This document shows, piece by piece, positions 53,701-62,694 of a DNA stretch of 64,000 nt. Numbering within the stretch: the stretch's first letter is position 1; every line of letters begins with the position of its first letter. Below the pieces are notes generated by a model. That model was not told the DNA's origin. It ran no database searches and saw only the letters and a list, made by a program, of their open reading frames with translations. The position numbers and the translations under genes are program-made. Source of the stretch: Quillaja saponaria (Eukaryota; Streptophyta; Magnoliopsida; Fabales; Quillajaceae); NCBI GenBank assembly GCA_029379385.1, contig CM055606.1, positions 1,550,001 to 1,614,000 of the forward strand. The letters are read 5' to 3'.

Positions 53701-53800
53701 AGCGTCAGGGGGGCATGTGTTTCTAAAAGCATCTATGAAGTCCTTGAAACAGATAATTTCAGTTGTTCATCCTGGATTGTTGCAAGAGGGATTCTTATAG
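29718..53800 (+). CDS. NUP188: NUP188-type nucleoporin, 32 exons, 1,971 aa
   Basis: Large alpha-helical scaffold nucleoporin of the nuclear pore inner ring. Exons: 29718-29825, 29909-30082, 30243-30338, 31107-31176, 31377-31510, 31775-31915, 31995-32152, 33429-33597, 33697-33795, 34011-34088, 34173-34232, 34333-34490, 35159-35360, 36223-36342, 38526-38611, 38741-38845, 39000-39098, 40024-40112, 46020-46168, 46500-46643, 46733-46840, 46965-47075, 47866-47973, 48084-48194, 48715-48893, 49052-49523, 49803-49910, 50343-50401, 50752-51136, 51650-53182, 53398-53602, 53703-53800. Every junction is GT-AG and the 1,972 codons (stop included) stay in one frame, near the length I recall for the Arabidopsis protein. 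It starts MADTRSVDASLWWDSF; no membrane or signal segment; leucine-rich helical repeats throughout; the largest exon (30) encodes 511 residues. Introns 14, 17, 18 and 27 carry transposon or repeat insertions without breaking the frame. Assignment rests on recognition of the plant At4g38760 family and context. Confidence 0.9.
36928..38296 (-). mobile_element. Non-autonomous LTR-retrotransposon remnant in NUP188 intron 14
   Basis: Right LTR about 37925-38296 begins TGATTCAGC and ends CTCCATCA. The left copy (about 36928-37112) shares the block GCTAGAGTCCTA through CTCCATCA but lacks its first part. A primer-binding site resembling initiator tRNA-Met (TGGTATCAAAGC) reads on the minus strand next to the right LTR, so the element is antisense to NUP188. 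The 0.8-kb interior has no intact gag or pol; only a short polypeptide-like piece (around 37141-37377) is open. No matching target-site duplication was found. Confidence 0.8.
39458..39647 (+). repeat. 95-bp tandem duplication in NUP188 intron 17
   Basis: Two adjacent copies of about 95 bases, nearly identical, each with AGTTTTTTTATTTG, CAAATTCTGTGATACAAATC and GGTTGTCAAACTATTCAATT. High identity means a young duplication. No coding content. Confidence 0.9.
40381..40877 (-). pseudogene. Decayed coding fragment, downstream half, split by Copia element
   Basis: On the minus strand this carries coding-like sequence (for example VERELQKLQSAI and NRKKTHVE, with stops between segments) immediately beyond the Copia insertion. 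With 44655-45384 it seems to be one older inserted coding relic in NUP188 intron 18. I do not recognise the parent gene; it is not NUP188. Confidence 0.45.
40878..41101 (-). repeat. 3' LTR of the Copia element
   Basis: 224-bp LTR, downstream one in the element's own direction. It begins TGTTGAATATAAG on the plus strand and ends TA instead of CA, so one terminal base has mutated. Confidence 0.93.
41109..41432 (-). pseudogene. Copia RNase H domain fragment
   Basis: Encodes the RNase H end of Copia pol: TAELVWLKNLLDELG, VCDNQAALHIASNPVFHERT, KHIKVDCHFVREK and a C-terminal DLLTKSLTG motif. It is separated from the reverse transcriptase by frame breaks between about 41433 and 41765, so it is not translated as one polyprotein. 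Confidence 0.92.
41766..42764 (-). pseudogene. Copia reverse transcriptase domain
   Basis: Open stretch of 332 codons with Copia reverse-transcriptase motifs: GCKWVYTIKVHPDGSVDRLK, KARLVAKCYTQ, QLDIKNAFLHGDLDEEV, LKKSLYGLKQSPRAWF, and the catalytic YVDDIVITG. It ends at a stop just after PDIAF, where a T run near 41775 seems to contain one extra base relative to the family; downstream RNase H is in another frame. Confidence 0.95.
43267..43790 (-). pseudogene. Copia GAG-pre-integrase and integrase fragments
   Basis: Upstream part of pol: VFYVPECSFSLISISQL, a histidine-cysteine region (SRWGHPSLSKLQ and CEPCQLGKH) and integrase core pieces (FHLVHTDVWGP and FVTFIDDYSRCTWLFLMK). The two parts are in different frames, overlapping around 43362-43467, so integrase is frameshifted; the second catalytic half is only partly recognisable. 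Confidence 0.85.
44431..44654 (-). repeat. 5' LTR of the Copia element
   Basis: 224-bp LTR, upstream one in the element's own direction; intact TG...CA ends, adjacent on its inner side to the initiator-Met primer-binding site. Confidence 0.95.
44655..45384 (-). pseudogene. Decayed coding fragment, upstream half, split by Copia element
   Basis: Minus-strand coding-like sequence: an open stretch (44932-44642) with acidic motifs such as LVEDDELDCDFDTEGD, and further upstream KKPVLRYFQGLGLDHF (in 45384-45133). Stops and frame changes separate the parts. The Copia element inserted into it (ATTAT duplication). I do not recognise the parent gene. Amino-acid composition argues it was once protein coding. 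Confidence 0.45.
49608..49643 (+). other. G tract and putative G-quadruplex in NUP188 intron 26
   Basis: A run of 13 G followed by GGG, GGGG and a later GGG with loops of a few bases, on the transcript strand. Fits the canonical quadruplex pattern; it may also be a polymorphic homopolymer. Confidence 0.6.
50018..50200. mobile_element. MITE-like palindromic element in NUP188 intron 27
   Basis: About 180 bp starting GGGTGG and ending CCACCC, with AATTCGAAT-type palindromic units (ATTCAAATCGAAT, ATTCAAATTCGAAT, CTCGAATTCGAA, TTTGAATTTGAATAG) that can pair across the element. No coding capacity. A target duplication could not be fixed by eye, so the limits are approximate. Confidence 0.5.
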
Positions 53801-54922
53801 ATAATATTGAAATTATGTGCGTTAATTAGAGTAACACATTGTACAGCAAGATCAAAAGTGAACATAAGTATGGTATCTTTTTCCCTCAATATGTAGCTAT
53901 AAATATTCCTCTGTATAAACAATGTTGATTTTGTTTTCCGGCCATTCTTTTTGTGATTCTAACTTTTGAAGCGGATGGCTGATGCTTTTGAGAAAGATGT
54001 TCCGTGGTCTATTTGCCACTGATTTTATAAATTTTTGTCGCCGTGCTCTACTTGGTTGTCCATCCCATGGGAAATGAAATCCATTTGGATGGCCCAAAGC
54101 TATCATTTATGCCATGGTGGACCTTGCTTTCTAGAATATGCATTTTAATATGATCCATGTCTATTTCTTTTTCTTTTCTTTTTGTAGGAAAGAGCACAAA
54201 GTTTTTCGGGTTATGTCTATATTTTGAATGCATTATTTACAAGATTCGACCCGATTTGAATCTCTGTTTTGATCTAACTCGAATTAGGTTTGTTTTATTC
54301 TTTTATAATTTGATCAACAAATTTGTAGAGATAAAAATTCTAATTGGAACAAACTGATCTGACAAACCCAACATATCAAATTATTATTATTATTTTTATT
54401 TCTAATAATCTTTCCGACTATCAGTTGCTAATAGAAAAAAAAAAAAAAAAAAAAAAAAAAAGAAGAAAGAAGAAAAAGGAAAGAGGAAGTTACACCGATT
54501 GGATTTTTGTAGAAATTAATCATTGGCAAGATGTTGTCAGGCGCATGCATGACATTTGTACGTTTTGTTTACCTATCATTTAGATTTTTTAACTCAGTAA
54601 GGCTAAAACGGTGTCGTATAGCTTTTCCTTGCAAAAAAAGAAGGGTCTACGCCTAATAGTCTTCGTGTAGTGAGTAGTGACATGTGAAAGCATATACCGC
54701 TCCGCTCCTCGGATCCCATTACTAACCTTGGTCAATTATTAACTCAACTATGGTTATTTCATTCACCGTTAGATCCTGTCACGTGTCCAAATCTAACGGT
54801 GAAAATAAACCTTTCAAGGATAATCCACCGCACGGGCGACTATTTATTTCTACTCATCACTCCCAAAGCCCTAAGAAAGTATAATCTTCTCCATTGTTGA
54901 TCCGTGAATCCTTCGGAGTACA
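53801..54922. other. Spacer: NUP188 3' end and cyclophilin promoter
   Basis: Contains the NUP188 3' region, a long A tract near 54436-54461, and the cyclophilin promoter. No gene is supported. The notable element is the perfect inverted repeat at 54762-54803. Confidence 0.5.
54762..54803. promoter_or_regulatory. 13-bp perfect inverted repeat with a G-box in its loop, cyclophilin promoter
   Basis: Left arm TTCACCGTTAGAT (54762-54774) and right arm ATCTAACGGTGAA (54791-54803) are exact reverse complements, separated by 16 bases that contain the palindromic G-box CACGTG (54780-54785). It lies 120-160 bases upstream of the cyclophilin start codon. A role as a bZIP or ABA/stress element is inferred from the G-box only. 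Confidence 0.75.
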
Positions 54923-55438
54923 ATGTCTAACCCAAAGGTTTTCTTTGACATGGCGATCGGCGGCCAACCCGCTGGCCGTATTGTTATGGAGCTCTTCGCT
55001 GATACCACTCCTCGTACAGCCGATAACTTCCGTGCCCTCTGTACTGGTGAGAAGGGAACGGGTCGCAGCGGCAAGCCCCTTCACTATAAGGGATCGAGCT
55101 TCCACCGTGTGATCCCAGGTTTTATGTGTCAGGGAGGTGATTTCACTAACGGAAACGGTACAGGAGGCGAGTCGATCTACGGTGCAAAATTCGCTGATGA
55201 GAACTTCATCAAGAAGCACACCGGTCCTGGTATCCTGTCGATGGCGAATGCTGGTCCAGGAACAAATGGATCTCAGTTTTTCATCTGTACTGCTAAGACT
55301 GAATGGCTTGATGGAAAACACGTTGTGTTCGGTCAGATCGTGGAGGGCATGGATGTGGTCAAAGCGGTTGAAAAGGTTGGATCTGGCAACGGAAAGACCT
55401 CGAAGCCCGTGACGATCGTGGACTGTGGTCAGCTCTAG
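54923..55438 (+). CDS. Cytosolic cyclophilin (ROC/CYP18-type peptidyl-prolyl isomerase), single exon, 171 aa
   Basis: Cyclosporin-binding peptidyl-prolyl cis-trans isomerase, cytosolic chaperone. One uninterrupted exon, as usual for plant single-domain cyclophilins of the ROC group. Active-site residues seen: Arg62, Phe67 and Gln70 in [15 protein letters not shown], Phe120 in SQFFIC, Trp128 and His133 in [11 protein letters not shown]. It has the plant-specific insertion [11 protein letters not shown] (residues 47-57) and redox-type cysteines Cys40 and Cys168. Starts [10 protein letters not shown] with no targeting peptide; ends CGQL. Codons are richer in G/C than the neighbouring genes, as often seen in highly expressed genes. 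Promoter carries the inverted repeat with a G-box described separately. Intact. Confidence 0.97.
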   Translation: MSNPKVFFDMAIGGQPAGRIVMELFADTTPRTADNFRALCTGEKGTGRSGKPLHYKGSSFHRVIPGFMCQGGDFTNGNGTGGESIYGAKFADENFIKKHTGPGILSMANAGPGTNGSQFFICTAKTEWLDGKHVVFGQIVEGMDVVKAVEKVGSGNGKTSKPVTIVDCGQL

Positions 55439-56721
55439 ATGTGGCTGACTAAGTCTAGATTGTAATTGTGGCTGGCGTCTATTTAAGTATTTTTGTGTTT
55501 GGTCTTTATAGCTTTTAGGGTAATGGTGATGTTGCTCTGAGTACTTATGGTTTTTCCTTTGGTGATAAAATTGAGCTGCCTTCAATAAATTAGTGGTGTT
55601 TTATTATGGTGAAATGCGATTCCATGTCTCAAATCTGAATTCAACTAGAACTTGATTATCCATAGTCCTTATTATATTTTGTGAAGTATTTGGTTTTTGT
55701 TTGGGTTGAAAATGGAAAATATCTAATGTTTTGTTGTTGAGTAATGACTAACAAATGAGTACTACTTTTCTGAATGTGGCGCCTTTCCACCGCTTGGATG
55801 TGTACTCTTATCTTGGCCTTTCTGAAATTTCAACTTCAGCTCTGCGTCACAGATATTTGAGGCTATCTGGGATGTCGGCTATATGACTAGTGGGTTGGGC
55901 TTGGCCATGATGTGTTTGTGGGCTTTTTCAACCTATTGTATCTGATTGTATTTATTAATGATGTGGGATAGTATTATCTCTAGGTATTATCCATACTAGG
56001 CTTGTCACAAAGACGCCCATGTTTAATGGTTTTTAAAAAAAAAAAGAAAAAGAAATAATGTAAAATATATATATATAATTATTGTATAAAATAGAGGGAA
56101 AGAGATAAGTGTTTATGAGGGTTTTTTTTTTTTTTCTTTAAAATTTGTTTTAAATAATTGATTAATTAAAATTAGTATTAAGTGAGTTTTTTTATTTTTT
56201 AGTTTTTGGGAGTTTTTTTAGTGAGGAGTTTCTATGATAGAATTTTAACTTAAAAAGATGTCAAAAATTAAGAGTATATTATGATATTATTTTGAAATAA
56301 AAATTTAATTAAAGGGTATTTTGGTTTTTATAATATAGATATAGATTATTTTAAATTAGTTAAAAAAATTTAATACTTAACTTTTCTAATAATTATTTAT
56401 TATCCTAATTTACATAAATTAAATATTTTTATTAATTTGAGCTAGTTAAAAAAATTAACATTTTAATAATACTAACTTAATTTCTAATCAAACACTAATT
56501 CATATTTTATTAGTAAATAGAATTCAAAAATTTTAAACTATTATTTTATATAATTAAAAAAAAATTATCCACGTGCATGCGATATCTTACAAACTCAAAT
56601 TTAAAACAAACTCAAATTTAAAATAAAATTATCCACGTGCATCCGAGGTTAAGATTGTGATTTTTTCGTTAAAAGTTAACTGTCATTAAAAACTCAAAAT
56701 TTTAAAGCATTACCCTCTGCA
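55439..56721. other. Spacer between cyclophilin and PPR pseudogene
   Basis: Cyclophilin 3' untranslated region, then very AT-rich sequence from about 56.0 kb. No gene is supported. Confidence 0.5.
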
Positions 56722-57889
56722 ATGCCCTCTCTCCGTTCCTCTGCTCTCAAGTTAACCTCTTATGGAGCAAAATCCAGTAAACGGAATGCCACCAAGCTTC
56801 CTTGCATCGTCAAGTCTCTCCTCAATCTCTCTTCCCAAGGCCAACTCGCAGAAGCTGTTTCTTCTCTCGGCCTTTTAGCCAGCAGAGGCATTCACTTGCC
56901 CTCGAGAATACTCGCTAATCTCCTGCAGCAGTGTTGAAAAGCTAAATCACTCAGAGAAAGAGTTCACGTCCATTTGAAGTTGACCGGACACAAACATCCC
57001 CACTACGTTTTTGGCAAACCATTTAATTGGTATGTATTTAAAATGCGGCAATGACGTTGAGGCACGTAAAGTGTTTGATAAAATGGCTGTTAGAAATATT
57101 TATTCTTGGAACAATATGCTTTCTGGTTATGGTAAATTGGGAATGTTAAAGCCAGCTAGGGAATTGTTTGATAAAATGCCCGAAAAGGATGTTATATCGT
57201 GGAATACAATGGTGATTGCTTATGCACAGAACGGGTTCATCGATGAGGCTTTGAGGTTTTATAGAGACTTGAGGAGATTGACAATAGGCTATAATGAGTT
57301 CACTTTCGCCAGTGTATTGAATGTTTGCGCAAAGCTAAAGCAGTTGGAAATCTCTAGGCAGGTTCATGGACAGGTTTTAGTAGCAGGGTTTTTGTCAAAT
57401 GTGGTTCTTTCAAGTTCAATTGTTGATGCTTATGCAAAATGTAGAGAGATGGTAGATGCAAGGAGATTGTTTGATGACATGACCGACAGGGATATCCTTG
57501 CTTGGACAACCTTGGTTTCAGGATATGCGAAGTGGGGCAATTTGGAATTGGCAACTGAATTGTTTAATTAGATGCCTAAGAAAATTTCTGTTTCATAGAC
57601 ATCTTTGATCACTGGCTATGCTAGAAACTGTCTGGGTAATGAAGCGCTAGACCTTTTCAGAAAGATGATAATGCATAGGTTTAGACCCGATCAATATACA
57701 TTCAGTAGTTGTCTCTATGCTTGTGCTTCCATTGCTTCACTTAAACATGGTAAACAAATTCATGGTTTTTTGATAAGAAATAATGTTAGATTTGATACCA
57801 TTGTTGTGAGCTCTATAATTGACATGTACTCGAAATGTGGGGTTGTGGAAATTTCTAAGCAAGTGTTCAATCTCATGGGAAACTTCTAA
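56722..57889 (+). pseudogene. PLS-class pentatricopeptide repeat (PPR) pseudogene
   Basis: Resembles the intronless organellar PPR protein At2g21090 (recognised from memory), a family that binds RNA in plastids or mitochondria. It begins MPSLRSSALKL and shows PPR units such as NIYSWNNMLSGYGKLGM, DVISWNTMVIAYAQNG and DILAWTTLVSGYAKWGN. Disabling changes: TGA at 56935-56937, a frame change near 57010, TAG at 57569-57571 where the repeat expects Glu/Gln, and TAG at 57596-57598 where it expects Trp. The sequence breaks off after the repeat ending NLMGNF at 57889, so the C-terminal repeats and any E/DYW tail are missing, and amidase-like sequence follows directly. No function expected. Confidence 0.9.
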
Positions 57890-59964
57890 GTAAGGGCTCT
57901 CTATCTCCAAGAAATCCAGAGACTCAATTGAGTTCTCCATGGGGTTATAGAGGTGAACCCAGACGCACCAACCCAAGCTGATAAAGCTGATCATGAGCGC
58001 AGGTCACACTATCTGGGTTGCATGGTATGCCAATTCTTCTCAAAGATAACATTGCAACCAAGGATAAGCTGAACACCACAGCTGGCTCGTTTGCACTTCT
58101 CGGCTCAATTGTGCCACGGGATGCTGGTGTGGTGGCCAGGTTGAGGAAAGCTGGGGTTATCATTTTAGGAAAGGCTAGCTTGACTGAGTGGTCCTATTCC
58201 AGGATGGATGGTGAACCCTCTGGCTGGAGTGCTAGGCGTGGGCAAGGAAAGGTATGCTTGGTAAACTGAAGAAGTTCAGTTTTAGTTATAGTTATCGCCA
58301 TATATCTAGTTGTTTCAACAAGTTGGAGCTTCTTTGGATACTCCGCCTTTTTTTTTTCAAGACCAAATCACATGATCAGATATCCTTGACGCATAACAAA
58401 TACTGCCTTAAGTGAATCAACAAGAGGAGATTGTCTCAGTTTAGCGTGAATATAAATAACAAAACACAATTCCACCTTAACAGTTTGTACCTTGCAGAAT
58501 CCTTACATATTGGGTAATCCATGCGGGTCTACCAGTGGATCAGCAGTATCATTGGCTGCAAATATGGCAACTGTGACATTAGGCACTGAGACTGATTTTA
58601 TGTCCATCCGGTAATAACTCAGTGATGGGCATCAAACCGACTGTTGGTCTCTAGTCCCAATATCTCGAATACAAGACTCGGTTGGGTAGGTTATTTCTAT
58701 TTATACATACATCTCCTGAACTTATTTCCCTTTAGTTAGACGCATTGTGGCCAAGGTATACAGTAGCATTTCATTCTCTCTTTTGTTGGATAAAACGGAC
58801 CGATTTGCAGGACAGTACCAGATGCTGCTTATGTTCTTGAAGCCATTGCTGGTATTGACATCAATGATAATGCTACATTTGAAGCATCAGAGTACATTCC
58901 AAAAGGTGGGTATGCTCAATTTCTAAGAAGTGATGGGCTAAGAGGAAAGGGAAAAAACCATAATGGACTAATTTTAAAAACATAATTTTAAAATAGGCCA
59001 TTTTTCAAGTTAATATTGAAAATGGACCAAATTGTCATATCACCGCCACGTCATCTAGCCACATCAGCCACACTATAAGAAAAAAAAGAAAAAAAAAAGT
59101 GAACCGTACCTGAATTACTGTTCAATTTTAAAAAAAATTATTTTTATCTTTTCTCAAAATTAAAAAATAAAAATATATGAATAGTAACTTTCGTGAGTGC
59201 AAAATTATTGTTCATTTTTTTTTTTCTCGTTATAATTTTGTTTGGGAAGAAAAATATTATTATTTTCTTAATCATTTTTCAAAAATTAAAAATATATGAA
59301 TAATTGTTTTTATTTGTATTTTTTATTTATCTTGAAAAAATTTATCCCAAAATTACAACCATAAAAAAATAAAAATGAACACTAACTTCATGATCCCAAT
59401 ACACGAAGTTACTGTTGTTTGTTTTGTAAATTTTTTTTTAGTCGATTGAAAAATTTTACCATGTTTCAAAAGAAAAAAAAAAAAACACATAAATAGTGAG
59501 CCCAACACACGAAGTTACTATTCATTTATTTTTATTTTATTTTCTCCTTTTTATTTATTTAATCTATATATTTAGTAAGACAATAATGAATAAATTAATA
59601 ATTTTTTCTTGATAAAACCATTTCTTGGTAAAATCATATTCCTTTTATTAGTGAGTATATTTTTTTCTTTTATTTTATCAAATAAATTAACAATTTTTTG
59701 GGTAAAGTAATTAGTGTACTATTTTTTTATAATAATAGATGCATTTAATCCCTAAATTATTTATAAAAAAATTAGTATTGTTTTGTAAATTTAATTTCAT
59801 CGAAGATTGAATTATTAAGAAATTAAACAATCCAAATTATAATAAAATTAGGAAATAAAAATATCCAAACTGTGTTGTGAGATGTAGAATATTTTATATT
59901 AATTTCATCTCCTTCGTGAATGAGTACCACAAGGCGGGGGTCTTTTATTTCTAGCAAGATTCTT

Positions 59965-61941
59965 TCATGGAGCTATATCACGCGACATGTTTTGTTGTGT
60001 GACATGACCTAGGTCATCTGTCTCATCACTACCTGGTCCACTGCCACATTCGTCATTATATCCAGCGAGATCCTCGGCGTCCACATGCCATCCAGTATAG
60101 TCTGTATGTAATTGTGTCATACTTCCCATACCTATGTCATATGTATGTGGGATGGGTGCTCTATATGACTCTGGAGTAGTACCATACTGAAACATATTTG
60201 GGATCGGCGATGCATTTATGTCATGAGATGGGCTACCCAAATGTGTTATAGATGGTCGATAAACATCATCTGTAGTGTAATTCGGCACATGGGAAGATGA
60301 TGGACCAGCATATGCATGTGACACAGATGGAATATGAGAAGATGACGGACCATTATATGCATGTGAGGAAAATGATGGACCGACATATGCATGTAATGAA
60401 GATGATGGACCAGCATAATGCACATGAGGGGGTAGGAGCCTGAGAGTGACTATGCGATGGTGAGGTTACTGTTGAATTATGAGGATAAGTAGGAAATCTC
60501 TGATGACGACCATATGGTGTCAAAAATTGCATACCAAACCTTTGATACCATTGCATGTAATTTGGTGAAACAAGTTGACTATAAGATGGTTGTCCATTCA
60601 CAACAAAAGTTTGCCTCATACCCCAAACATTAATGTAGGCAGCGTATTTTCGACGATAATCTGTATTTCTACCCGTCTTAAGGTCAGTCATATGCAAATC
60701 AACATCACTATTTGGATTTTCTGGTATGGTCTGAATGTAACCAAACTGACGCATCACTCTGTCTGTCCTGTGGTACTCCACAATATGGAAACAAATTAAA
60801 AGAACAGTTGAGCACCATATATCTCGCCCATTCAAACAATAAGTTGGGAGGGATGCTATCACCCATGCATTATATGGCATCCATAGAAACTGTAAAATAA
60901 GAAAAATGAAAATGATAGTAAATGTAAAAATAATATGATTCTAATGTTATAACATGATAATGAACTAGATGAATATATTCTTAATTATTAACCCATGTAA
61001 CCTGATCTTGTGACATCTTATCTAGCGTTCGTACCATCTCATAGAATGTGAGGTAATTTTAGTGACACAAAAATTAGCCCACCATCTACAATTATAAAGT
61101 AAATAAATTAATAATCATCATAATAATATTAAAACCTTTACCTTGAACATAATCAAGTAAGACATGAAACAATAACAAATAAACAAATTTACCTTGTACA
61201 TATTGGAGAAGTAGAATCAAATGGCATCGCCACATCTCTCATTGGAGCCATCATCGGTAACCTCTCCTATGCCCGTAATTGTAACAAAATCACTACACCA
61301 GCAAGATCAGTGACATTTTGTTCTACTGGCGTGACACATCTCCCTATACAGCCAAGCCAGACATGCGCTACCCCAACTATAATGTGCAATATGATCAAAA
61401 TTTTGTAGCAGAGGTAACCACATCAAATGTACATAGGACTGAGACTTATCCGCAAATAAAAATCCACTGATAAGTTGCAATATATATGCTCGTGCATATC
61501 TCTCAACTATGATTTCATCAGCATCCTGTGGCAAATTTTGAAATGTCTCAGTCAACTAAGAGAGACTGATACGGAACCCATCAATGTTCGTTCCAGTAGG
61601 CACTACACCCAATAATTGCTCACAATATGAAAGGAGCTAAGGTCCAACACAACCAGAAACAATCTCACTGTCCACTGGGAGACCAAAAGTACACTAACAT
61701 CTTGTAAAGTGATTGTGGCCTCTCCATTAGGGAGATGAAATGTATATGTCTCTTGCCTCCATCTCTCAACTAAAGCTGTGATCAAGTGCCAATCCATCTG
61801 AATGAACTTGAGTTTCATTACTCCTATAAAAGCCTGCTGTACGAAGTAATTCCACAATTCGTTCGTCAAGCTCTCCATATGCGAGATCGATGACAGCCTA
61901 TCTACGTCGTACTCGTAGTGTTGTATCATCCTGATCATCAT
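59965..61941 (-). pseudogene. Plant mobile domain (PMD/MAIN-like) remnants
   Basis: Several minus-strand frames carry PMD motifs in order: ISHMESLTNELWNYFVQQ and LVERWRQETYTFHLPNGEAT (61941-61603), RYARAYILQLISGFLFADKS and HYSWGSACLAWLYREM (61555-61307), RVMRQFGYIQTIPENP (60880-60353), and a C-terminal low-complexity region (60423-59965) with repeats of HAY-x-GPSSS. This is the family annotated as MAIN-like or serine/threonine-phosphatase-7 long-form homologues; it often travels with transposons. Frames do not join without stops and no clean exon structure is seen, so likely a decayed, transposon-borne copy. The junction between 60880 and 61307 holds no clear coding link. Confidence 0.8.
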
Positions 61942-62418
61942 AAAAGATGTTTACGTTATGAAATTGAAATATAAAACAAATTTAAGGTAACCAATATAAC
62001 AATTTAATGAACATGGTGTAATTTATATACTTCTGGTATGTCATATAATCTAGCCGAACGATGAGTGTCCTGAAGATTAGAAAAGAACGATCTAAAGGAC
62101 ATTGCTCAATTAATTTGTATAATATCAAACACATAATTTTAGTGTATATATATATATATATATATATATCAATTTTTAGTGTTTTATTAAAAAAAAAAAC
62201 ACACACGCACACCTTGAAGTGGTGTGGGGTTTGGCAGACCCCTACTCGTTCATTAATATATATATAAAAAATAAAGTACAAGAGATCAGAAAACATGTTT
62301 TCAATTTACAGTCAATTCAAAATTAAAGATAAACTAAATTGAAACATAAACTTGGAAGACTCTTCCCTTTATAGGGAATACTAATTAAAGCAACACTAAA
62401 TAAAAACCTAAAAGAAAC

Positions 62419-62694
62419 TTAATTTTGTACATGCGAACTAGAACCTTGTGACTTATTAGGACATCTTTTTCGGTTATGCCCCTCGATAACACATATTCCG
62501 CAACTTTGTTTCCTAGTATTTTCAATCCAATCCATCTCATTACGGATGCGTGTAGATTTTGGCCTACCTTTTTGTCTCAATTGGCTCACGTCAGGAAATA
62601 CTCGAGGAGACCTAAATTCAGGCCATGAATCATCATGCATCAAAGGTGTGAATTGTGTCCTGTACACAATTGTTGATTTTCCAGTGTATACCAT
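62419..62694 (-). pseudogene. Mutator-like (MULE) transposase C-terminal fragment
   Basis: C-terminal part of a MuDR/FAR1-type transposase: MVYTGKSTIVYRTQFTPL, DSWPEFRSP, KGRPKSTRIRNEM and a CCHC zinc knuckle (CGICVIEGHNRKRC). The DDE catalytic core is missing; the fragment stops at the junction with amidase sequence near 62700. Not functional. Confidence 0.88.

Noticed and set aside
54757..54810. Inverted repeat at the cyclophilin promoter as a transcription terminator
   Set aside because: Hairpin terminators are a bacterial feature; here the sequence is upstream of a plant gene and contains a G-box, so a promoter element or small repeat is more likely.
54857..55585. Minus-strand 242-codon open frame over the cyclophilin gene
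   Set aside because: No protein family recognised; the plus strand is an unmistakable cyclophilin. Reading frames antisense to GC-rich plant exons are often open by chance.
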